Counted from the first letter of the stretch, positions 1-10,214 are shown. The stretch is DNA of 64,000 nucleotides from Paraglaciecola sp. 20A4 (GCF_011378905.1 NZ_WTPY01000003.1:62001-126000), one strand, 5' to 3'. The notes: generated by a model from the letters alone, not told the origin. Program-made: numbers and translations.

Positions 1-2
1 AT

Positions 3-353
3 GTATTTACTCAGGTTACTACTGAAGAATTGCTTGAATACCCAAAAATGGTAGAACGCTTTTTGAAAATTTTGTCGGTACTTGAAACCATCCACGGTGC
101 TCAATTCGATGAAGTACTCACCCTAAGTGGTAGAAATAGAGTGTACTTTGCTAAAGACAAAGACACCTTGTTACAGGCCAGTAGCGTGACTAACCCTAAA
201 CAGATAGGCGAGTCTATATTTTGGGTTATGACCAACAACAACACCGCTAAAAAAGCATCTCTTATTAAAGAAGTTGCTGACGTATTGGGCTACAGCGCTA
301 ATGACGCTCACCGCTTAGCCGTATTATTTGCCCCGGAATTATATGAAGACTAA
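3..353 (+). CDS. seqA: SeqA, negative modulator of replication initiation (C-terminal part; 5' end outside window)
   Basis: SeqA binds hemimethylated GATC sites, sequesters oriC after initiation and organises new DNA. Only the C-terminal DNA-binding part is present: the frame is open from the first bases and runs without a start codon into GRNRVYFAKD, a hallmark of the SeqA DNA-contact loop, and it ends ALFAPELYED. An internal ATG at position 48 (residue M of YPKMVER) is not the true start, because the frame continues upstream out of the window. It lies 13 bases before pgm, the same seqA-pgm order as in enteric bacteria, so the two are probably co-transcribed. Family identity is secure; the N-terminal oligomerisation domain cannot be assessed. 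Confidence 0.93.
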   Translation, partial: VFTQVTTEELLEYPKMVERFLKILSVLETIHGAQFDEVLTLSGRNRVYFAKDKDTLLQASSVTNPKQIGESIFWVMTNNNTAKKASLIKEVADVLGYSANDAHRLAVLFAPELYED

Positions 354-366
354 CTAAAGGATCGAT

Positions 367-2016
367 ATGGCTATTCACCCAGAAGCAGGTAAACCAGCAT
401 CACAAGAACAACTCGTAAACGTTGCTCAATTAATTAGTGCCTATTACAGCAACAAACCTGACAAAAATGACGTCAGCCAAGCCGTTACTTTTGGTACATC
501 TGGGCATCGCGGAAGTTCCTTTAAAAGTAGCTTCACCGATACTCATATTGCAGCTATTAGCCAAGCATTAGCTGAATATCGTCAAGCCAATAATATTGAT
601 GGACCGATGTATGTAGGCATGGATACCCACGCACTTTCAGAAGCTGCATTTACCACGGCAATCGAAGTGCTTGCTGCTAATCAGGTCAAGTTAGTTGTCC
701 AACAAGACCGAGGCTATACACCAACACCTGTAATTAGCCATGCAATTCTCGGTTATAACGAAGGTAGAACGTCTGGTTTTTCGGATGGCGTAGTGATTAC
801 ACCTTCGCATAATCCCCCAGAAGACGGCGGTTTTAAATATAACCCGCCCCACGGAGGTCCTGCCGACAGTGATGTAACTAACCTTATCCAAGCAAGAGCG
901 AACGAGTTGATTCAAGCTGATTTGCAGGGCGTGAAACGTATAGCGTATCAAGTAGCGTACGATACTGGCTTAGTTCAGGAAGTCGATTTCTCTGAGGACT
1001 ATATAGCGCAACTTGACCAAGTCATTGATATGGAAGCTATTGCCAAGGCTGGTTTAAAGCTTGGTACTGATCCACTTGGCGGTGCCGGTCTATACTACTG
1101 GGATAAAATATCCAAGCGCTATGGTCTTAATATTGAAGTGGTTAACCTTAAAGTTGACCAACAATTTGGGTTTATGCACCGTGATAAAGATGGCAAGTTA
1201 CGCATGGACTGTTCTTCGCCTTATGCTATGGCGGGGCTAATTGCTCTAAAAGACCGTTTCGACTTAGCATTTGGTAATGATCCTGATTTTGATCGTCACG
1301 GCATCGTGACCAAAACAGGCGGTTTGATGAATCCTAATCATTATCTTGCGGTGGCAATTGAGTATTTGTACTCCCATCGTAAAGATTGGCCTGCTGGCTT
1401 AAAGGTCGGAAAGACCCTTGTTTCTAGTAGTATGATTGACCGCGTTGCACAGGATGCTGGTTTAACGGTTGCTGAAATGCCTGTTGGTTTTAAATGGTTT
1501 GTTCAAGGTATGCTCAACAGCGAATTTGGATTTGCCGGCGAAGAAAGTGCAGGTGGCATATTTTTACGACGCAACGGTAAGCCATGGGCGACAGATAAAG
1601 ACGGTATCATTCTATGTTTGTTAGCGGCTGAAATTTTGGCGGTTACGGGCAAAGATCCCAGCGAGCACTATCAAGCGTTTACCGCTAAATTTGGTTCACC
1701 TCTTTATACACGTATCGATGTACCCGCAACTCATGCTCAAAAACAAGCCCTTAGTAAAACCGACAAAAATGCGATCACATCTAAAGAGTTAGCGGGGGAG
1801 CCTATTGTTTCAATACAGACACATGCATCTGGAAACAACGCTGCAATCGGTGGTGTTAAAGTCGCTACTGAGAATGGTTGGTTTGCCGCCCGTCCTTCAG
1901 GCACTGAGGAAATATATAAAATTTATGCTGAGAGTTTCAATGGTGAAAAGCATTTACAACTTTTGATCGATGAAGCACAAAAACTAGTGGCGCGTATATT
2001 TGCCAATGTCATGTAA
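367..2016 (+). CDS. pgm: Phosphoglucomutase (alpha-D-glucose phosphate-specific)
   Basis: Interconverts glucose-1-phosphate and glucose-6-phosphate in the cytoplasm, linking glycogen and maltodextrin phosphorolysis (glgP next door) to glycolysis and sugar-nucleotide synthesis. At 549 residues it has the full length of enteric Pgm. Visible motifs in order: the phosphoserine loop VVITPSHNPPEDGG (about residues 139-152), the metal-binding loop NDPDFDRHG (about 304), the sugar-specificity loop with GFKWF and GEESAGG (about 377-400), and the C-terminal phosphate-binding loop ARPSGTEEIYKIY (about 511). A GGATCG sequence just before the ATG gives a modest ribosome-binding site. It follows seqA by 13 bases and is closed by a strong hairpin terminator. 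Confidence 0.97.
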   Translation: MAIHPEAGKPASQEQLVNVAQLISAYYSNKPDKNDVSQAVTFGTSGHRGSSFKSSFTDTHIAAISQALAEYRQANNIDGPMYVGMDTHALSEAAFTTAIEVLAANQVKLVVQQDRGYTPTPVISHAILGYNEGRTSGFSDGVVITPSHNPPEDGGFKYNPPHGGPADSDVTNLIQARANELIQADLQGVKRIAYQVAYDTGLVQEVDFSEDYIAQLDQVIDMEAIAKAGLKLGTDPLGGAGLYYWDKISKRYGLNIEVVNLKVDQQFGFMHRDKDGKLRMDCSSPYAMAGLIALKDRFDLAFGNDPDFDRHGIVTKTGGLMNPNHYLAVAIEYLYSHRKDWPAGLKVGKTLVSSSMIDRVAQDAGLTVAEMPVGFKWFVQGMLNSEFGFAGEESAGGIFLRRNGKPWATDKDGIILCLLAAEILAVTGKDPSEHYQAFTAKFGSPLYTRIDVPATHAQKQALSKTDKNAITSKELAGEPIVSIQTHASGNNAAIGGVKVATENGWFAARPSGTEEIYKIYAESFNGEKHLQLLIDEAQKLVARIFANVM

Positions 2017-2055
2017 TACTCCTGTAAAATAAATGTATCTTTATCAGTATTATTA

Positions 2056-2087
2056 GACGGTTGAATACGTATTCAACCGTCTTTTTT
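2056..2087 (+). terminator. Perfect-palindrome terminator after pgm, with an embedded operator-like core
   Basis: A 26-base perfect palindrome (2056-2081, arms GACGGTTGAATAC / GTATTCAACCGTC) is followed by a run of six T, the classic intrinsic terminator shape for pgm. Its centre, TTGAATACGTATTCAA (2061-2076), has the CG-centred form of LacI-family operators and sits 150 bases upstream of glgP. A similar core lies upstream of the maltodextrin transporter at 12128. The terminator role is clear; the operator role is inference. Confidence 0.85.
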
Positions 2088-2225
2088 ATTGTGTTAACAT
2101 ATTTTTAACAGAAAATTTCCGATTTACCTGCTAAAACTATCCTCAGTTAATTTTTGTAATTTTATTACGGGTTTTATCGTCAGGATATTAACCATTTAAT
2201 AACATGTTTGGATTGAGGTAACACA

Positions 2226-4721
2226 ATGGCAGTAAAACCTGTGAAACGAAACGCAAAAAAAGCGGTAACAGTGAGTCCTGCTGGACTTAATAAAAATGAA
2301 CTGAAGGCGGCTATCGTTAAACATTTGCATTGTTCTTTAGGAACTGACGAAAACAAAGCGAATAATCATGCATGGTGGAAGGCGACCTGTGCTTCTGTGC
2401 AAGAACACGTGTTGGAAGGGCTGCGTAAAACACAAAAATCTCACTATATGAACGATACTCGTGCGGTTCACTATTTTTCAGCTGAATTTTTAATGGGTCG
2501 ACTAACCTCGAATAATTTACATAACTTAGGTCTTTTTGAACCGGCTGAAAAAGCGCTAAATGAATTGGGCGTAAACCTAACAGATATTATGGAAGAAGAG
2601 CAGGATATGGCCTTGGGCAATGGCGGCCTTGGCCGTCTTGCCGCCTGTTTTATTGATTCACTTGCTACCCTAGATTTACCCGCAGTCGGTTACGGTTTGC
2701 ATTACGAACATGGTTTATTTCGTCAAGAAATACAAAATGGTGAGCAAATAGAGCGTCCTGACAGCTGGCGTGATTACGGAAATCCTTGGGAGATTTGCCG
2801 CCCTGAATCTATTCAAGATATTCCACTGTATGGATATGTTGAAACAAAATACGGAGAAAATGGCCGTATAAATAAAGAATGGCACCCCGGACTGATTGTA
2901 AAAGGACTACCTTGGGATATTCCGGTGGTAGGGTACGGCGGTAAAACGGTAAATGTTTTACGTTTATGGCAAAGCCAAGCATCCGATTACTTTAACTGGG
3001 ATGTGTTTAACGCCGGTGGCTATGTTGATGCGCAAAAAGAAAATGTCCAAGCTGAAACAATCTCAAAAGTATTGTATCCCAACGACGAAACCGAGGTAGG
3101 TAAAGAACTACGTCTTATTCAACAATACTTTTTTAGTGCATGCTCACTAAAAGATATCATTCGTCGTTATAAACGGGCGCACGGCGATGATTGGAGTCGT
3201 TTTTCAGAGCAAGTTGTTATCCAGCTAAACGACACGCATCCTGCGGTAGCGATACCGGAACTAATGCGTATATTGATCGACCGGGCAGAGCTTGATTGGG
3301 AATACGCTTGGAGTATTTGTAGCAAAACATTTGCCTATACTAACCATACTTTACTGCCTGAAGCATTAGAGAAATGGCCTGCTCGTATGTTCGAAAAAAT
3401 ATTGCCACGCCATTTAGAAATAATTTATGAAATCAATCATAGATTTATGGAGGAAGTCGAGGCTGTTTGGCCTGGCGATAATGCCATTAAAAAGAAATTA
3501 TCCATTATCGAAGAGGGCCATGAAAAAATGGTCCGCATGGGCAACTTATCGGTCATTGGCTCCTTTGCAGTCAATGGTGTAGCTGAAATCCATTCTGAAT
3601 TGGTTAAAAAAGATCTTTTTCCTGAGTTTAATCAAATGTGGCCTGGTAAATTGACCAATGTGACGAATGGAATTACCCCTCGTCGTTGGTTAAAGGCCTG
3701 TAATCCTGCGTTGTCTCATTTAATAGATGGGAAAATCGGCCAAGATTGGCCATTGCATCTAGATAAACTGCAAGAGCTGGCTAATTTTGCTGATGATGCT
3801 AAATTTCAAAAACAGTTTATGCAAATTAAGCGCGACAATAAGGTAAAATTGACGCAAGAAGTGCTTAAGTTAACAGGGATAGAAATTGATCCAAACGCTA
3901 TATTCGATATTCAAATCAAGCGACTGCATGAATACAAGCGTCAACATTTAAATCTTTTACATATCATGGCCTTGTACCGCCGTTTATTAGCCAATCCTAA
4001 TTATGACATACATCCACGAGTATTTTTATTTGGGGCGAAAGCAGCACCAGGCTATAAATTGGCTAAAGATATTATATTTGCGATTAACAAAGTAGCAGAC
4101 AAGATAAATAATGATCATCGTGTTAATCACAAATTAAAGGTTGTTTTCCTACCGAATTACCGCGTTAGTCTGGCTGAAAAAATGATACCTGCAGCGGATA
4201 TCTCTGAACAAATATCGACAGCAGGTAAAGAGGCTTCTGGTACAGGTAATATGAAGTTATCATTAAATGGTGCGTTAACCGTTGGTACGTTAGATGGGGC
4301 GAATATTGAAATTGCTGAGGAAGTAGGGGACGAGAATATCTTTATATTCGGTCTGACGGTCAGTGAAATAGAAGCGCTTGAACTAAAGGGCTACAACCCA
4401 TTTGACTATTACGATAATAATAGTGAACTCAAAGCGGTACTCGATTGGTTAGACAGTGATTATTTTACACCAGGCAAGCCTGGTGCATTGTCTTCACTAA
4501 AACGCAGTATGCTAGAAGGGGGTGACCCTTACAAAGTACTAGCAGATTTCGCTTCATACAGCGACGCACAAGCGCTTGCTGATAAAGCATACAAAGACAA
4601 AGATAGATGGGCCAAAATGGCTATTTTAAACACCGCACGCATGGGCAAGTTTACTTCCGACCGCTCAATTAAAGATTATGTTGAACGTATCTGGAAACTG
4701 ACACCTTGCAAAGTGGAGTAG
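2226..4721 (+). CDS. glgP: Glycogen/maltodextrin phosphorylase (GT35)
   Basis: Uses phosphate to release glucose-1-phosphate from alpha-1,4-glucans; the product feeds Pgm encoded just upstream. The 831 residues are typical of bacterial GlgP/MalP. Visible family signatures include [14 protein letters not shown] (about 120), the substrate-loop region [12 protein letters not shown] (about 479), the active-site segment [10 protein letters not shown] (about 562), and the pyridoxal-phosphate site [15 protein letters not shown] with its Schiff-base lysine (about 672). The ATG has a GAGG ribosome-binding site. GlgP and MalP cannot be separated from sequence alone; no other glg gene is nearby, and the maltodextrin locus at 12.3 kb is compatible with a MalP-like role. 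A terminator follows. Confidence 0.95.
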   Translation: MAVKPVKRNAKKAVTVSPAGLNKNELKAAIVKHLHCSLGTDENKANNHAWWKATCASVQEHVLEGLRKTQKSHYMNDTRAVHYFSAEFLMGRLTSNNLHNLGLFEPAEKALNELGVNLTDIMEEEQDMALGNGGLGRLAACFIDSLATLDLPAVGYGLHYEHGLFRQEIQNGEQIERPDSWRDYGNPWEICRPESIQDIPLYGYVETKYGENGRINKEWHPGLIVKGLPWDIPVVGYGGKTVNVLRLWQSQASDYFNWDVFNAGGYVDAQKENVQAETISKVLYPNDETEVGKELRLIQQYFFSACSLKDIIRRYKRAHGDDWSRFSEQVVIQLNDTHPAVAIPELMRILIDRAELDWEYAWSICSKTFAYTNHTLLPEALEKWPARMFEKILPRHLEIIYEINHRFMEEVEAVWPGDNAIKKKLSIIEEGHEKMVRMGNLSVIGSFAVNGVAEIHSELVKKDLFPEFNQMWPGKLTNVTNGITPRRWLKACNPALSHLIDGKIGQDWPLHLDKLQELANFADDAKFQKQFMQIKRDNKVKLTQEVLKLTGIEIDPNAIFDIQIKRLHEYKRQHLNLLHIMALYRRLLANPNYDIHPRVFLFGAKAAPGYKLAKDIIFAINKVADKINNDHRVNHKLKVVFLPNYRVSLAEKMIPAADISEQISTAGKEASGTGNMKLSLNGALTVGTLDGANIEIAEEVGDENIFIFGLTVSEIEALELKGYNPFDYYDNNSELKAVLDWLDSDYFTPGKPGALSSLKRSMLEGGDPYKVLADFASYSDAQALADKAYKDKDRWAKMAILNTARMGKFTSDRSIKDYVERIWKLTPCKVE

Positions 4722-4797
4722 TAATATAGCGTTAGTACTTTTAACCACAGAATGGCTTTAACCCCAGCCATTTTCCTGTAGACTAAGGTATTATATG

Positions 4798-4827
4798 GAA
4801 AGCCCAAATTGCATTTTTGGGCTTTTA
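4798..4827 (+). terminator. Intrinsic terminator after glgP
   Basis: A hairpin with arms AAAGCCCAAA and TTTGGGCTTT and a short loop, followed by T residues, lies about 80 bases after the glgP stop. A weaker hairpin (AATGGCT / AGCCATT, 4751-4772) precedes it without a T run. Confidence 0.8.
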
Positions 4828-4882
4828 TTCCTACTAAAAATAGACACTTAGTGTCTGATGTATTTGGGGTTCATATAGCTGC

Positions 4883-6220
4883 ATGATACCAGTCCATGAT
4901 TCGTTGCGAACGTTACCTAATCGTCATGTGTTTTTAAAACAGATCGACGAAATGCTTAAGCGCCATCCCCATCATTCTATGCTTTTAATTGATGTAGTAC
5001 GCTTTTCGGACGTCAGTAGTAGCTTTGGTTATGAACTCGGTGATGAACTGCTGCTCAATATAGCTAACCGCATAAATTATATATTCGCTGGGCATGATGC
5101 TCATCTAGGACGTATCAGCGGTGATATTTTCGGTTTGGTAATTCCCGGTAAGTTTAGTCAGATACAGTTACAACGCTTTTATATCCATCTTATCGAACAC
5201 TTCAAGACACCAATTGCGGTGGGCGATCATTCTTTTATTGCTGATTTTAATGTTGGCGGTGTATCGAATGAAGAGTCCGAAATTGCAGCCAGTCAGTTTT
5301 TCACCAGAGTAGAAGCCGCACTTAAACAAGCCAAGCAAAATCGTTATGATAATTTCTGTTATATGAGCTTAATAGATAAGCCAGATAACAGCAGGTCGAT
5401 TACCCTAAAGGCAGACTTAAAACGTGCCTTAGCTCAAGACGAATTAGAGATCTATTTTCAGCCGAAAGTTAATCTACGTACCTTACAAATTACTGGGGCT
5501 GAATGTTTATTGCGCTGGAACCATCCCCTAGATGGCATTTTGTTTCCAGGCGCGCTAATTGAAGCTGCTGAATCATACAACATGATGAACGAAATGGGTT
5601 ATTGGGTATTAGAAGCAGCATTTAAAGGAGCAAAACACCTTTACGATCTCAATATTCACTTAAAGCTTTCAGTTAATATGTCACCGACACAATTGTACGA
5701 TCCTAACTTTGTCGATCACTTAGCTGAATTTGCGCGTATATATAACGTTGACTTACGCCGGATTGAAATTGAATTAACCGAGGACGTTGCCCTCTCTAAT
5801 TCCTTTGTGGTGACATCACAATTGTCCCAAATTCGTGCACTAGGTGTGTCAGTGGCCATAGATGACTTTGGAAAGGGTTATTCCAATCTCGCTTATATGC
5901 GCAATATAGAATTGGACACCATAAAAATTGATAAAACTTTTGTTATGGAACTCGCTGAAAGTCCGATTAACCGCGCCGTAATTGAAGCGTCGAAATTAAT
6001 TGCAAAAGCAGCGAAGTGTGAAGTCGTCGCTGAGGGGATTGAAAATATCCATCAACTTCACATATTGCGTGAAATTGGCATTATGGAAGGCCAAGGCTTT
6101 CTATTTTCCCGTGCCGTGCCATTAAAGGATTTTATCGTATTAACCCAACAAGATTTTATGGTCGGTAATTCTCATGTGCGTTCAATTGATACGGATAAGT
6201 CAGTGAGTCATTTCAATTAG
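4883..6220 (+). CDS. Cyclic-di-GMP phosphodiesterase: degenerate GGDEF domain plus intact EAL domain
   Basis: A 445-residue soluble protein with no signal peptide or membrane segment. Residues about 1-160 form a GGDEF-type fold, but the active-site motif reads SGDIF, so cyclase activity is unlikely. Residues about 175-425 form an EAL domain. The EAL motif reads ECL with its glutamate kept, and the other usual catalytic residues are visible: SVNMSPTQL, EIELTE, IDDFGKGYSNL, IKIDKTF, VVAEGIEN and EGQGFLFS. It should therefore hydrolyse cyclic-di-GMP to pGpG, with the GGDEF domain perhaps acting as a regulatory GTP sensor. The ribosome-binding site is weak. It is a lone gene between a terminator and astE, 63 bases ahead of the astE start used here. 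A PilZ receptor occurs at 39.6 kb, but any link is inference. Confidence 0.88.
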   Translation: MIPVHDSLRTLPNRHVFLKQIDEMLKRHPHHSMLLIDVVRFSDVSSSFGYELGDELLLNIANRINYIFAGHDAHLGRISGDIFGLVIPGKFSQIQLQRFYIHLIEHFKTPIAVGDHSFIADFNVGGVSNEESEIAASQFFTRVEAALKQAKQNRYDNFCYMSLIDKPDNSRSITLKADLKRALAQDELEIYFQPKVNLRTLQITGAECLLRWNHPLDGILFPGALIEAAESYNMMNEMGYWVLEAAFKGAKHLYDLNIHLKLSVNMSPTQLYDPNFVDHLAEFARIYNVDLRRIEIELTEDVALSNSFVVTSQLSQIRALGVSVAIDDFGKGYSNLAYMRNIELDTIKIDKTFVMELAESPINRAVIEASKLIAKAAKCEVVAEGIENIHQLHILREIGIMEGQGFLFSRAVPLKDFIVLTQQDFMVGNSHVRSIDTDKSVSHFN

Positions 6221-6283
6221 TTACTGGCCTTTGTAATATATGATTATTCAAGGCGCATGGTAGTAGCGTTATTAAGAGCATTT

Positions 6284-7336
6284 ATGCAAATACAAGATAG
6301 CAGTTCAATAATAAAGCATTTACGTGAGACCGGACAGTTTCTAGCATTGTCGCGCAGTCAACCTGACGTGTTTAAAAACAGCATAACCTTTTCATTAGAT
6401 AATGGGACTAAGGTGGATGTTCTAGGTCCCGGTATTCTTTCTTTTACACCACGAATAACAGGTGGCAAATCCATCGTTTTGTCTAGTGGGATCCATGGAA
6501 ATGAAACCGCACCCATCGAGATATGTGACCATTACGTGGTTGACATTTTGATGGAGAAAATAGCCCTAGCCCATAGGGTACTATTTATCTTTGGTAATTT
6601 ACCCGCCATGGATAGCGCCACTCGGTTTATTGATGAAAATTTAAATCGTTTGTTTAGTGGTGCCCATGCGAGCGCTGAGGTGAATCAAAATAGCTATGAA
6701 TGCTCAAGAGCAAAAGAATTAGAACATGCCGTCAGCCATTTTTATCGGGCAGAAGAAAATTCAGAAGAACGTTATCATTACGATTTGCACACCGCTATTC
6801 GTCCTTCAAAGAATGAAAAATTTGCGGTCTATCCATTTCTACACGGTAAAGCCCATAGTAGAGAACAGTTAAGTTTCTTATTAGCCTGTGGCGTTGATAC
6901 GTTTTTACTATCTGGTAGTACAACGACCACCTTTAGTTATTACTCGTCACACCAGTTTGGCGCGCACGCTTTTACTGTAGAGCTGGGTAAAGTACTGCCT
7001 TTTGGACAAAATGATATGTCTCGTTTTAGTCAAGTTCGAGACACATTGGAACGCTTTATTTGTGGACACACCATAGCGAGTAAGACCTTTAAAAATAGCG
7101 ATTTTTCAATTTATCAAGTGAATCAGGTGATTAATAAGACCCAACATGACTTTTCCTTGGATTTTTCTGATGATTTACCAAATTTTAGCGATTTTCCAGC
7201 GGGGACGTTATTGGCTCATGAGACAGGTGTTGAGTATCGTACGTCTCATGATGGCGAAGCGGTTGTGTTTCCCAATGCGAATGTAGCAATTGGTCAACGC
7301 GCAATTTTAACGGTTATTCCTACAACGCTAGATTGA
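6284..7336 (+). CDS. astE: Succinylglutamate desuccinylase / aspartoacylase family
   Basis: Zinc hydrolase that removes succinate from N-succinylglutamate, the last step of the arginine succinyltransferase pathway. The zinc-binding signature SSGIHGNETAPIE (His and Glu ligands) and the later HYDLHTAIR (third His ligand) are clear. An upstream ATG at 6257 is possible, but 6284 is preferred: it has an AAGAG ribosome-binding site at good spacing and gives 350 residues, close to the family length. The other ast genes (astC, astA, astD, astB) are absent from this window, so the gene stands alone here. The family also contains other acyl-amino-acid hydrolases, so the exact substrate is likely but not proven. 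Confidence 0.85.
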   Translation: MQIQDSSSIIKHLRETGQFLALSRSQPDVFKNSITFSLDNGTKVDVLGPGILSFTPRITGGKSIVLSSGIHGNETAPIEICDHYVVDILMEKIALAHRVLFIFGNLPAMDSATRFIDENLNRLFSGAHASAEVNQNSYECSRAKELEHAVSHFYRAEENSEERYHYDLHTAIRPSKNEKFAVYPFLHGKAHSREQLSFLLACGVDTFLLSGSTTTTFSYYSSHQFGAHAFTVELGKVLPFGQNDMSRFSQVRDTLERFICGHTIASKTFKNSDFSIYQVNQVINKTQHDFSLDFSDDLPNFSDFPAGTLLAHETGVEYRTSHDGEAVVFPNANVAIGQRAILTVIPTTLD

Positions 7337-7440
7337 TTTGTAGTGGTTTTGTTACAAATATGTGCAATCGGGCAGCACGTAATCAGTATATTCTTTGCTA
7401 ACGTAGGTATCAGTCAATTCGATAATTCAAGGACAGCAAC

Positions 7441-7767
7441 ATGATAATGACAACTACCCCGAGCATCGAAGGTAAAAAGATTGAACGTTATTGCGGTATT
7501 GTGGTGGGCGAAGCCGTAATGGGTGCAAATGTGTTTAAAGATATTTTCGCCGCAATCCGTGATGTAGTCGGTGGCCGTTCAGGCGCGTATGAAGACGAGT
7601 TAACTAACGCCCGACAAATTGGCTTTCGTGAACTAGAAGCTGAAGCGCGTGCAATGGGGGCAAATGCTGTCGTAGGCATCGATATTGATTACGAAGTCGT
7701 TGGTAAAGGCGGCAGTATGCTGATGGTTAGTATCAGTGGAACCGCCGTTAAGTGTGATGATCTTTAA
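7441..7767 (+). CDS. YbjQ/UPF0145 family protein
   Basis: A 108-residue cytoplasmic protein matching the widespread YbjQ family: an N-terminal segment ending [16 protein letters not shown], a central acidic helix with [22 protein letters not shown], and a hydrophobic C-terminus. Family members form small oligomeric rings with putative heavy-metal or small-ligand binding, but no firm function is known. The start has an AAGGAC ribosome-binding site seven bases upstream; a second ATG two codons later is less well placed. It is followed by a convergent minus-strand unit. Confidence 0.85.
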   Translation: MIMTTTPSIEGKKIERYCGIVVGEAVMGANVFKDIFAAIRDVVGGRSGAYEDELTNARQIGFRELEAEARAMGANAVVGIDIDYEVVGKGGSMLMVSISGTAVKCDDL

Positions 7768-7873
7768 CTGTTACACGCAGACTATTGCTTGAATCATCAA
7801 TACATAAAAAGCGTAATTCAATAAAAAACGTTAATGATTTGGGAAATATTATTAGTCTAAACCGCGCTGTCTA

Positions 7874-8032
7874 TTACTTGTTTTCCCAGTCATCTTCATC
7901 GTCAAAGTTCTTATTGTTGTCTTTACTTGGCTTAGGTAACTTGGCTTTAGCACTTTGCTGCAATAAAAATATATTACCGAGAATAAATCCCAGTACGACA
8001 ACGATGATGGCGACGACGATCCAAATATTCAT
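7874..8032 (-). CDS. DUF2897-like single-pass membrane microprotein
   Basis: A 52-residue reading frame on the minus strand, beginning MNIWIVVAIIVVVLGFILG and ending EDDWENK. It has one N-terminal membrane helix (about residues 3-24), a basic linker with AKLPKPSKDN, and a very acidic tail. I recognise this as the DUF2897 type of gammaproteobacterial microprotein. It lies 33 bases after the M15 peptidase stop in the same direction, so it is probably the last gene of the yffB-dapE unit; a small membrane protein (ypfN) also follows dapE in enteric bacteria. A longer plus-strand frame over the same DNA lacks any family features. Confidence 0.75.
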   Translation of the reverse strand: MNIWIVVAIIVVVLGFILGNIFLLQQSAKAKLPKPSKDNNKNFDDEDDWENK

Positions 8033-8065
8033 TATTTATCCGATTGTTAGGCTGATGCCCATGAT

Positions 8066-8746
8066 TTACGCATCTATACCGCGATTGAGTATGTACTTGT
8101 GATAAATCATTGGCAATCGAGATAGCACATAGTTTCGTCCGCTGATGTCTTCTTTAGCCAAGACAGTTTGTAAAGCATCTAGTGTGTGGAGTTGTTGTAT
8201 CTTATTCGCCACTGGCTGATAACTAATATGCCACGGTTCAGTTGAAACTCCTCCATTATAAAAAGAGTAGGGCAGATAAAAATCAAATTTTTCCGCATGA
8301 TCAACTAACCACTCACTAAGAGCACCACAAGGGCCATTGACACTATATTCATCGGGCACGAGTTGTAATTTTTTACCTGAACGCTCTATGGCATGGCTGT
8401 CAAATATATCTAAGTCTGTGCCCCAGTGATGTCGGCTTGCTCCGGGCAACGCAGACCACGTTAATATTGCGGCTAATTTTTTCTCTTCAGACAAGCTAGC
8501 GTTATCAAGCAAGCTACCATTGGGTGCATAAAGGGGACGTAAGCCTTGCCACTTCTGATCCCATATAAATTTCTGCCGATGAAAATCTCGATAGCTACTG
8601 GCGATGTTAATGTTAACATTGTCTTTTTTAGCTGCTTGTTGCATCAACAGAAAAGCATCATAGGTTTGTTTTTCAAGGCGATGACCGTCTTGTGCTTCAC
8701 ACAAGTGCGAAGCATCAAGCCCTAACGCATGTTGAGTTGTTATCAA
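8066..8746 (-). CDS. M15 family D-alanyl-D-alanine carboxypeptidase (VanY/LdcB-like)
   Basis: A 226-residue peptidase of the VanY/LdcB group, expected to trim D-Ala from peptidoglycan peptides or act on recycled peptides. Visible M15 motifs are SSYRDFHRQ (substrate-binding arginine), [14 protein letters not shown] (zinc ligands H and D), and EPWHISY (catalytic Glu and third zinc His). No signal peptide is evident, so the protein may be cytoplasmic or use another route. The start is TTG, overlapping the dapE stop (TTGA), with AAGG eight bases upstream. This tight overlap places it in the dapE operon, where a role alongside diaminopimelate and cell-wall metabolism makes sense. Confidence 0.85.
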   Translation of the reverse strand: MITTQHALGLDASHLCEAQDGHRLEKQTYDAFLLMQQAAKKDNVNINIASSYRDFHRQKFIWDQKWQGLRPLYAPNGSLLDNASLSEEKKLAAILTWSALPGASRHHWGTDLDIFDSHAIERSGKKLQLVPDEYSVNGPCGALSEWLVDHAEKFDFYLPYSFYNGGVSTEPWHISYQPVANKIQQLHTLDALQTVLAKEDISGRNYVLSRLPMIYHKYILNRGIDA

Positions 8747-9873
8747 GCTAACAACCTTTCTAGAATGCCTTCATATATTTTGGCCAATTCGGCTAAATCG
8801 GTAATTTTGACATTTTCATTAATTTTATGGATTGTCGCATTCACTGGTCCCAATTCAATAACTTGTGCGCCAGTAGGGGCGATAAAACGTCCGTCTGAAG
8901 TACCCCCGGCAGTGGACAGTTCCGTTTCTCTGCCAGTAATGGCTTTTATGGCGCCTTGGGTTGCTTCTACCAATTTACCTGAATCGGTCAAAAATGGTTG
9001 ACCGTTGAATGTCCAATGAATGTGATATTCAAAATCGTATTTATCTAAGATATGTGTAACGCGTTCAATTAGTTGTTGGTCAGTCACTTCAGTGGAAAAG
9101 CGAAAGTTAAAACATGCTGTCAATTCCCCTGGTATTACATTTCCGGCGCCGGTACCTGAGTTGATATTCGATACTTGAAAGCTGGTTGGTGGGAATGAAG
9201 CATTACCGTTATCCCAATGGGTATTCGCAAGCTCTGCAAATGCTGGGGCTGAAAGATGAATAGGGTTTTTAGCTAAATGAGGGTAGGCCACATGCCCTTG
9301 AATTCCTTTAACAGTAATATCACCTGTTAATGAGCCACGACGGCCATTTTTAACTACATCACCGACTTCGTTTGTGCTTGATGGCTCGCCTACCAAGCAC
9401 CATGTCATTTTCTCGTTTCGCGCTTCAAGTGTATCAATAACCCGTGTCGTACCATTTATAAATGGGCCTTCTTCGTCACTCGTAATAAGAAAGGCAATTG
9501 AACCGCTATGGCTTGGGTGCTTTGTAACGAAGGATTTAGTCGCTACTAACATTGCAGCAAGGCTTCCTTTCATATCAGCTGCGCCGCGTCCATATATTTG
9601 ACCGTCATGTTCAGTCGCAACAAACGGAGGGAATATCCATTTATCAGCGGGGCCACTTGGTACTACGTCAGTGTGCCCAGCAAAACAAAATAGAGGACCT
9701 GAATTGCCTTTGCGCGCCCACATATTAGTCGTATCTTCAAACACCAAGGGCTCAATTATAAAACCTAGTGGGTTTAGATAATCAGCCATTAACTGCTGAC
9801 AGCCAGCGTCATTTGGTGTGACAGATTGACGGTTAATTAATTCTTTGGTTAGTGCTAATACTTCACAGCTCAT
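8743..9873 (-). CDS. dapE: Succinyl-diaminopimelate desuccinylase
   Basis: M20 metallohydrolase that converts N-succinyl-LL-diaminopimelate to LL-diaminopimelate in lysine and peptidoglycan precursor synthesis. The 376 residues match the family. Metal and catalytic motifs in order: [12 protein letters not shown] (His and catalytic Asp), [14 protein letters not shown] (bridging Asp), SDEEGP (general base Glu and metal Glu), and near the C-terminus the [14 protein letters not shown] segment with the last metal His. The ATG overlaps the yffB stop by four bases (ATGA), so the two genes are translationally coupled as in enteric bacteria. Confidence 0.97.
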   Translation of the reverse strand: MSCEVLALTKELINRQSVTPNDAGCQQLMADYLNPLGFIIEPLVFEDTTNMWARKGNSGPLFCFAGHTDVVPSGPADKWIFPPFVATEHDGQIYGRGAADMKGSLAAMLVATKSFVTKHPSHSGSIAFLITSDEEGPFINGTTRVIDTLEARNEKMTWCLVGEPSSTNEVGDVVKNGRRGSLTGDITVKGIQGHVAYPHLAKNPIHLSAPAFAELANTHWDNGNASFPPTSFQVSNINSGTGAGNVIPGELTACFNFRFSTEVTDQQLIERVTHILDKYDFEYHIHWTFNGQPFLTDSGKLVEATQGAIKAITGRETELSTAGGTSDGRFIAPTGAQVIELGPVNATIHKINENVKITDLAELAKIYEGILERLLA

Positions 9874-10214
9874 TTAAACATCTCTTGGTATACGGCATCT
9901 TTGAATCCAACAATATGATGGTCTTGGTGGATCAGTAGGGGGCGCTTTATTATCGCAGGCGCTTCAAGCATCAAAGCGAGCGCAGTGTCCTTATTTAAGT
10001 TTTCCTTTTGCGCATCTGATAATTGACGGAACGTCGTACCTCGCTTATTCAAAAGCGATTCCCATCCCACAACGGATTCAACGTCCGCCAACCATTTTGG
10101 ATCTAAACCGTCGGCGCGATAATCATGAAATTGATATTCTATATCATTCGAACTTAACCATTTTCGTGCCTTCTTAATGGTGTCGCAATTTTTTATACCG
10201 TACATAGTGGTCAT
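9870..10214 (-). CDS. yffB: ArsC/Spx-like reductase family protein YffB
   Basis: A 114-residue thioredoxin-fold protein of the arsenate-reductase/Spx family. [17 protein letters not shown] holds the single conserved cysteine (about residue 10), and PAIIKRPLL carries the conserved cis-Pro and Arg region. E. coli YffB is nearly identical at these motifs and also precedes dapE. The enzymatic role is not established; glutathione-dependent reduction is the usual suggestion. It is the first gene of the yffB-dapE-M15-DUF2897 minus-strand unit, and the upstream 225 bases are shared with the divergent rhomboid gene. Confidence 0.9.
   Translation of the reverse strand: MTTMYGIKNCDTIKKARKWLSSNDIEYQFHDYRADGLDPKWLADVESVVGWESLLNKRGTTFRQLSDAQKENLNKDTALALMLEAPAIIKRPLLIHQDHHIVGFKDAVYQEMFK

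Noticed and set aside
7785-8102. 105-codon plus-strand frame
   Set aside because: It lies over the minus-strand DUF2897-like microprotein and the end of the M15 gene, and its translation has no domain features and no ribosome-binding site.
8729-9001. 90-codon plus-strand frame inside dapE
   Set aside because: It is a shadow of dapE on the opposite strand.
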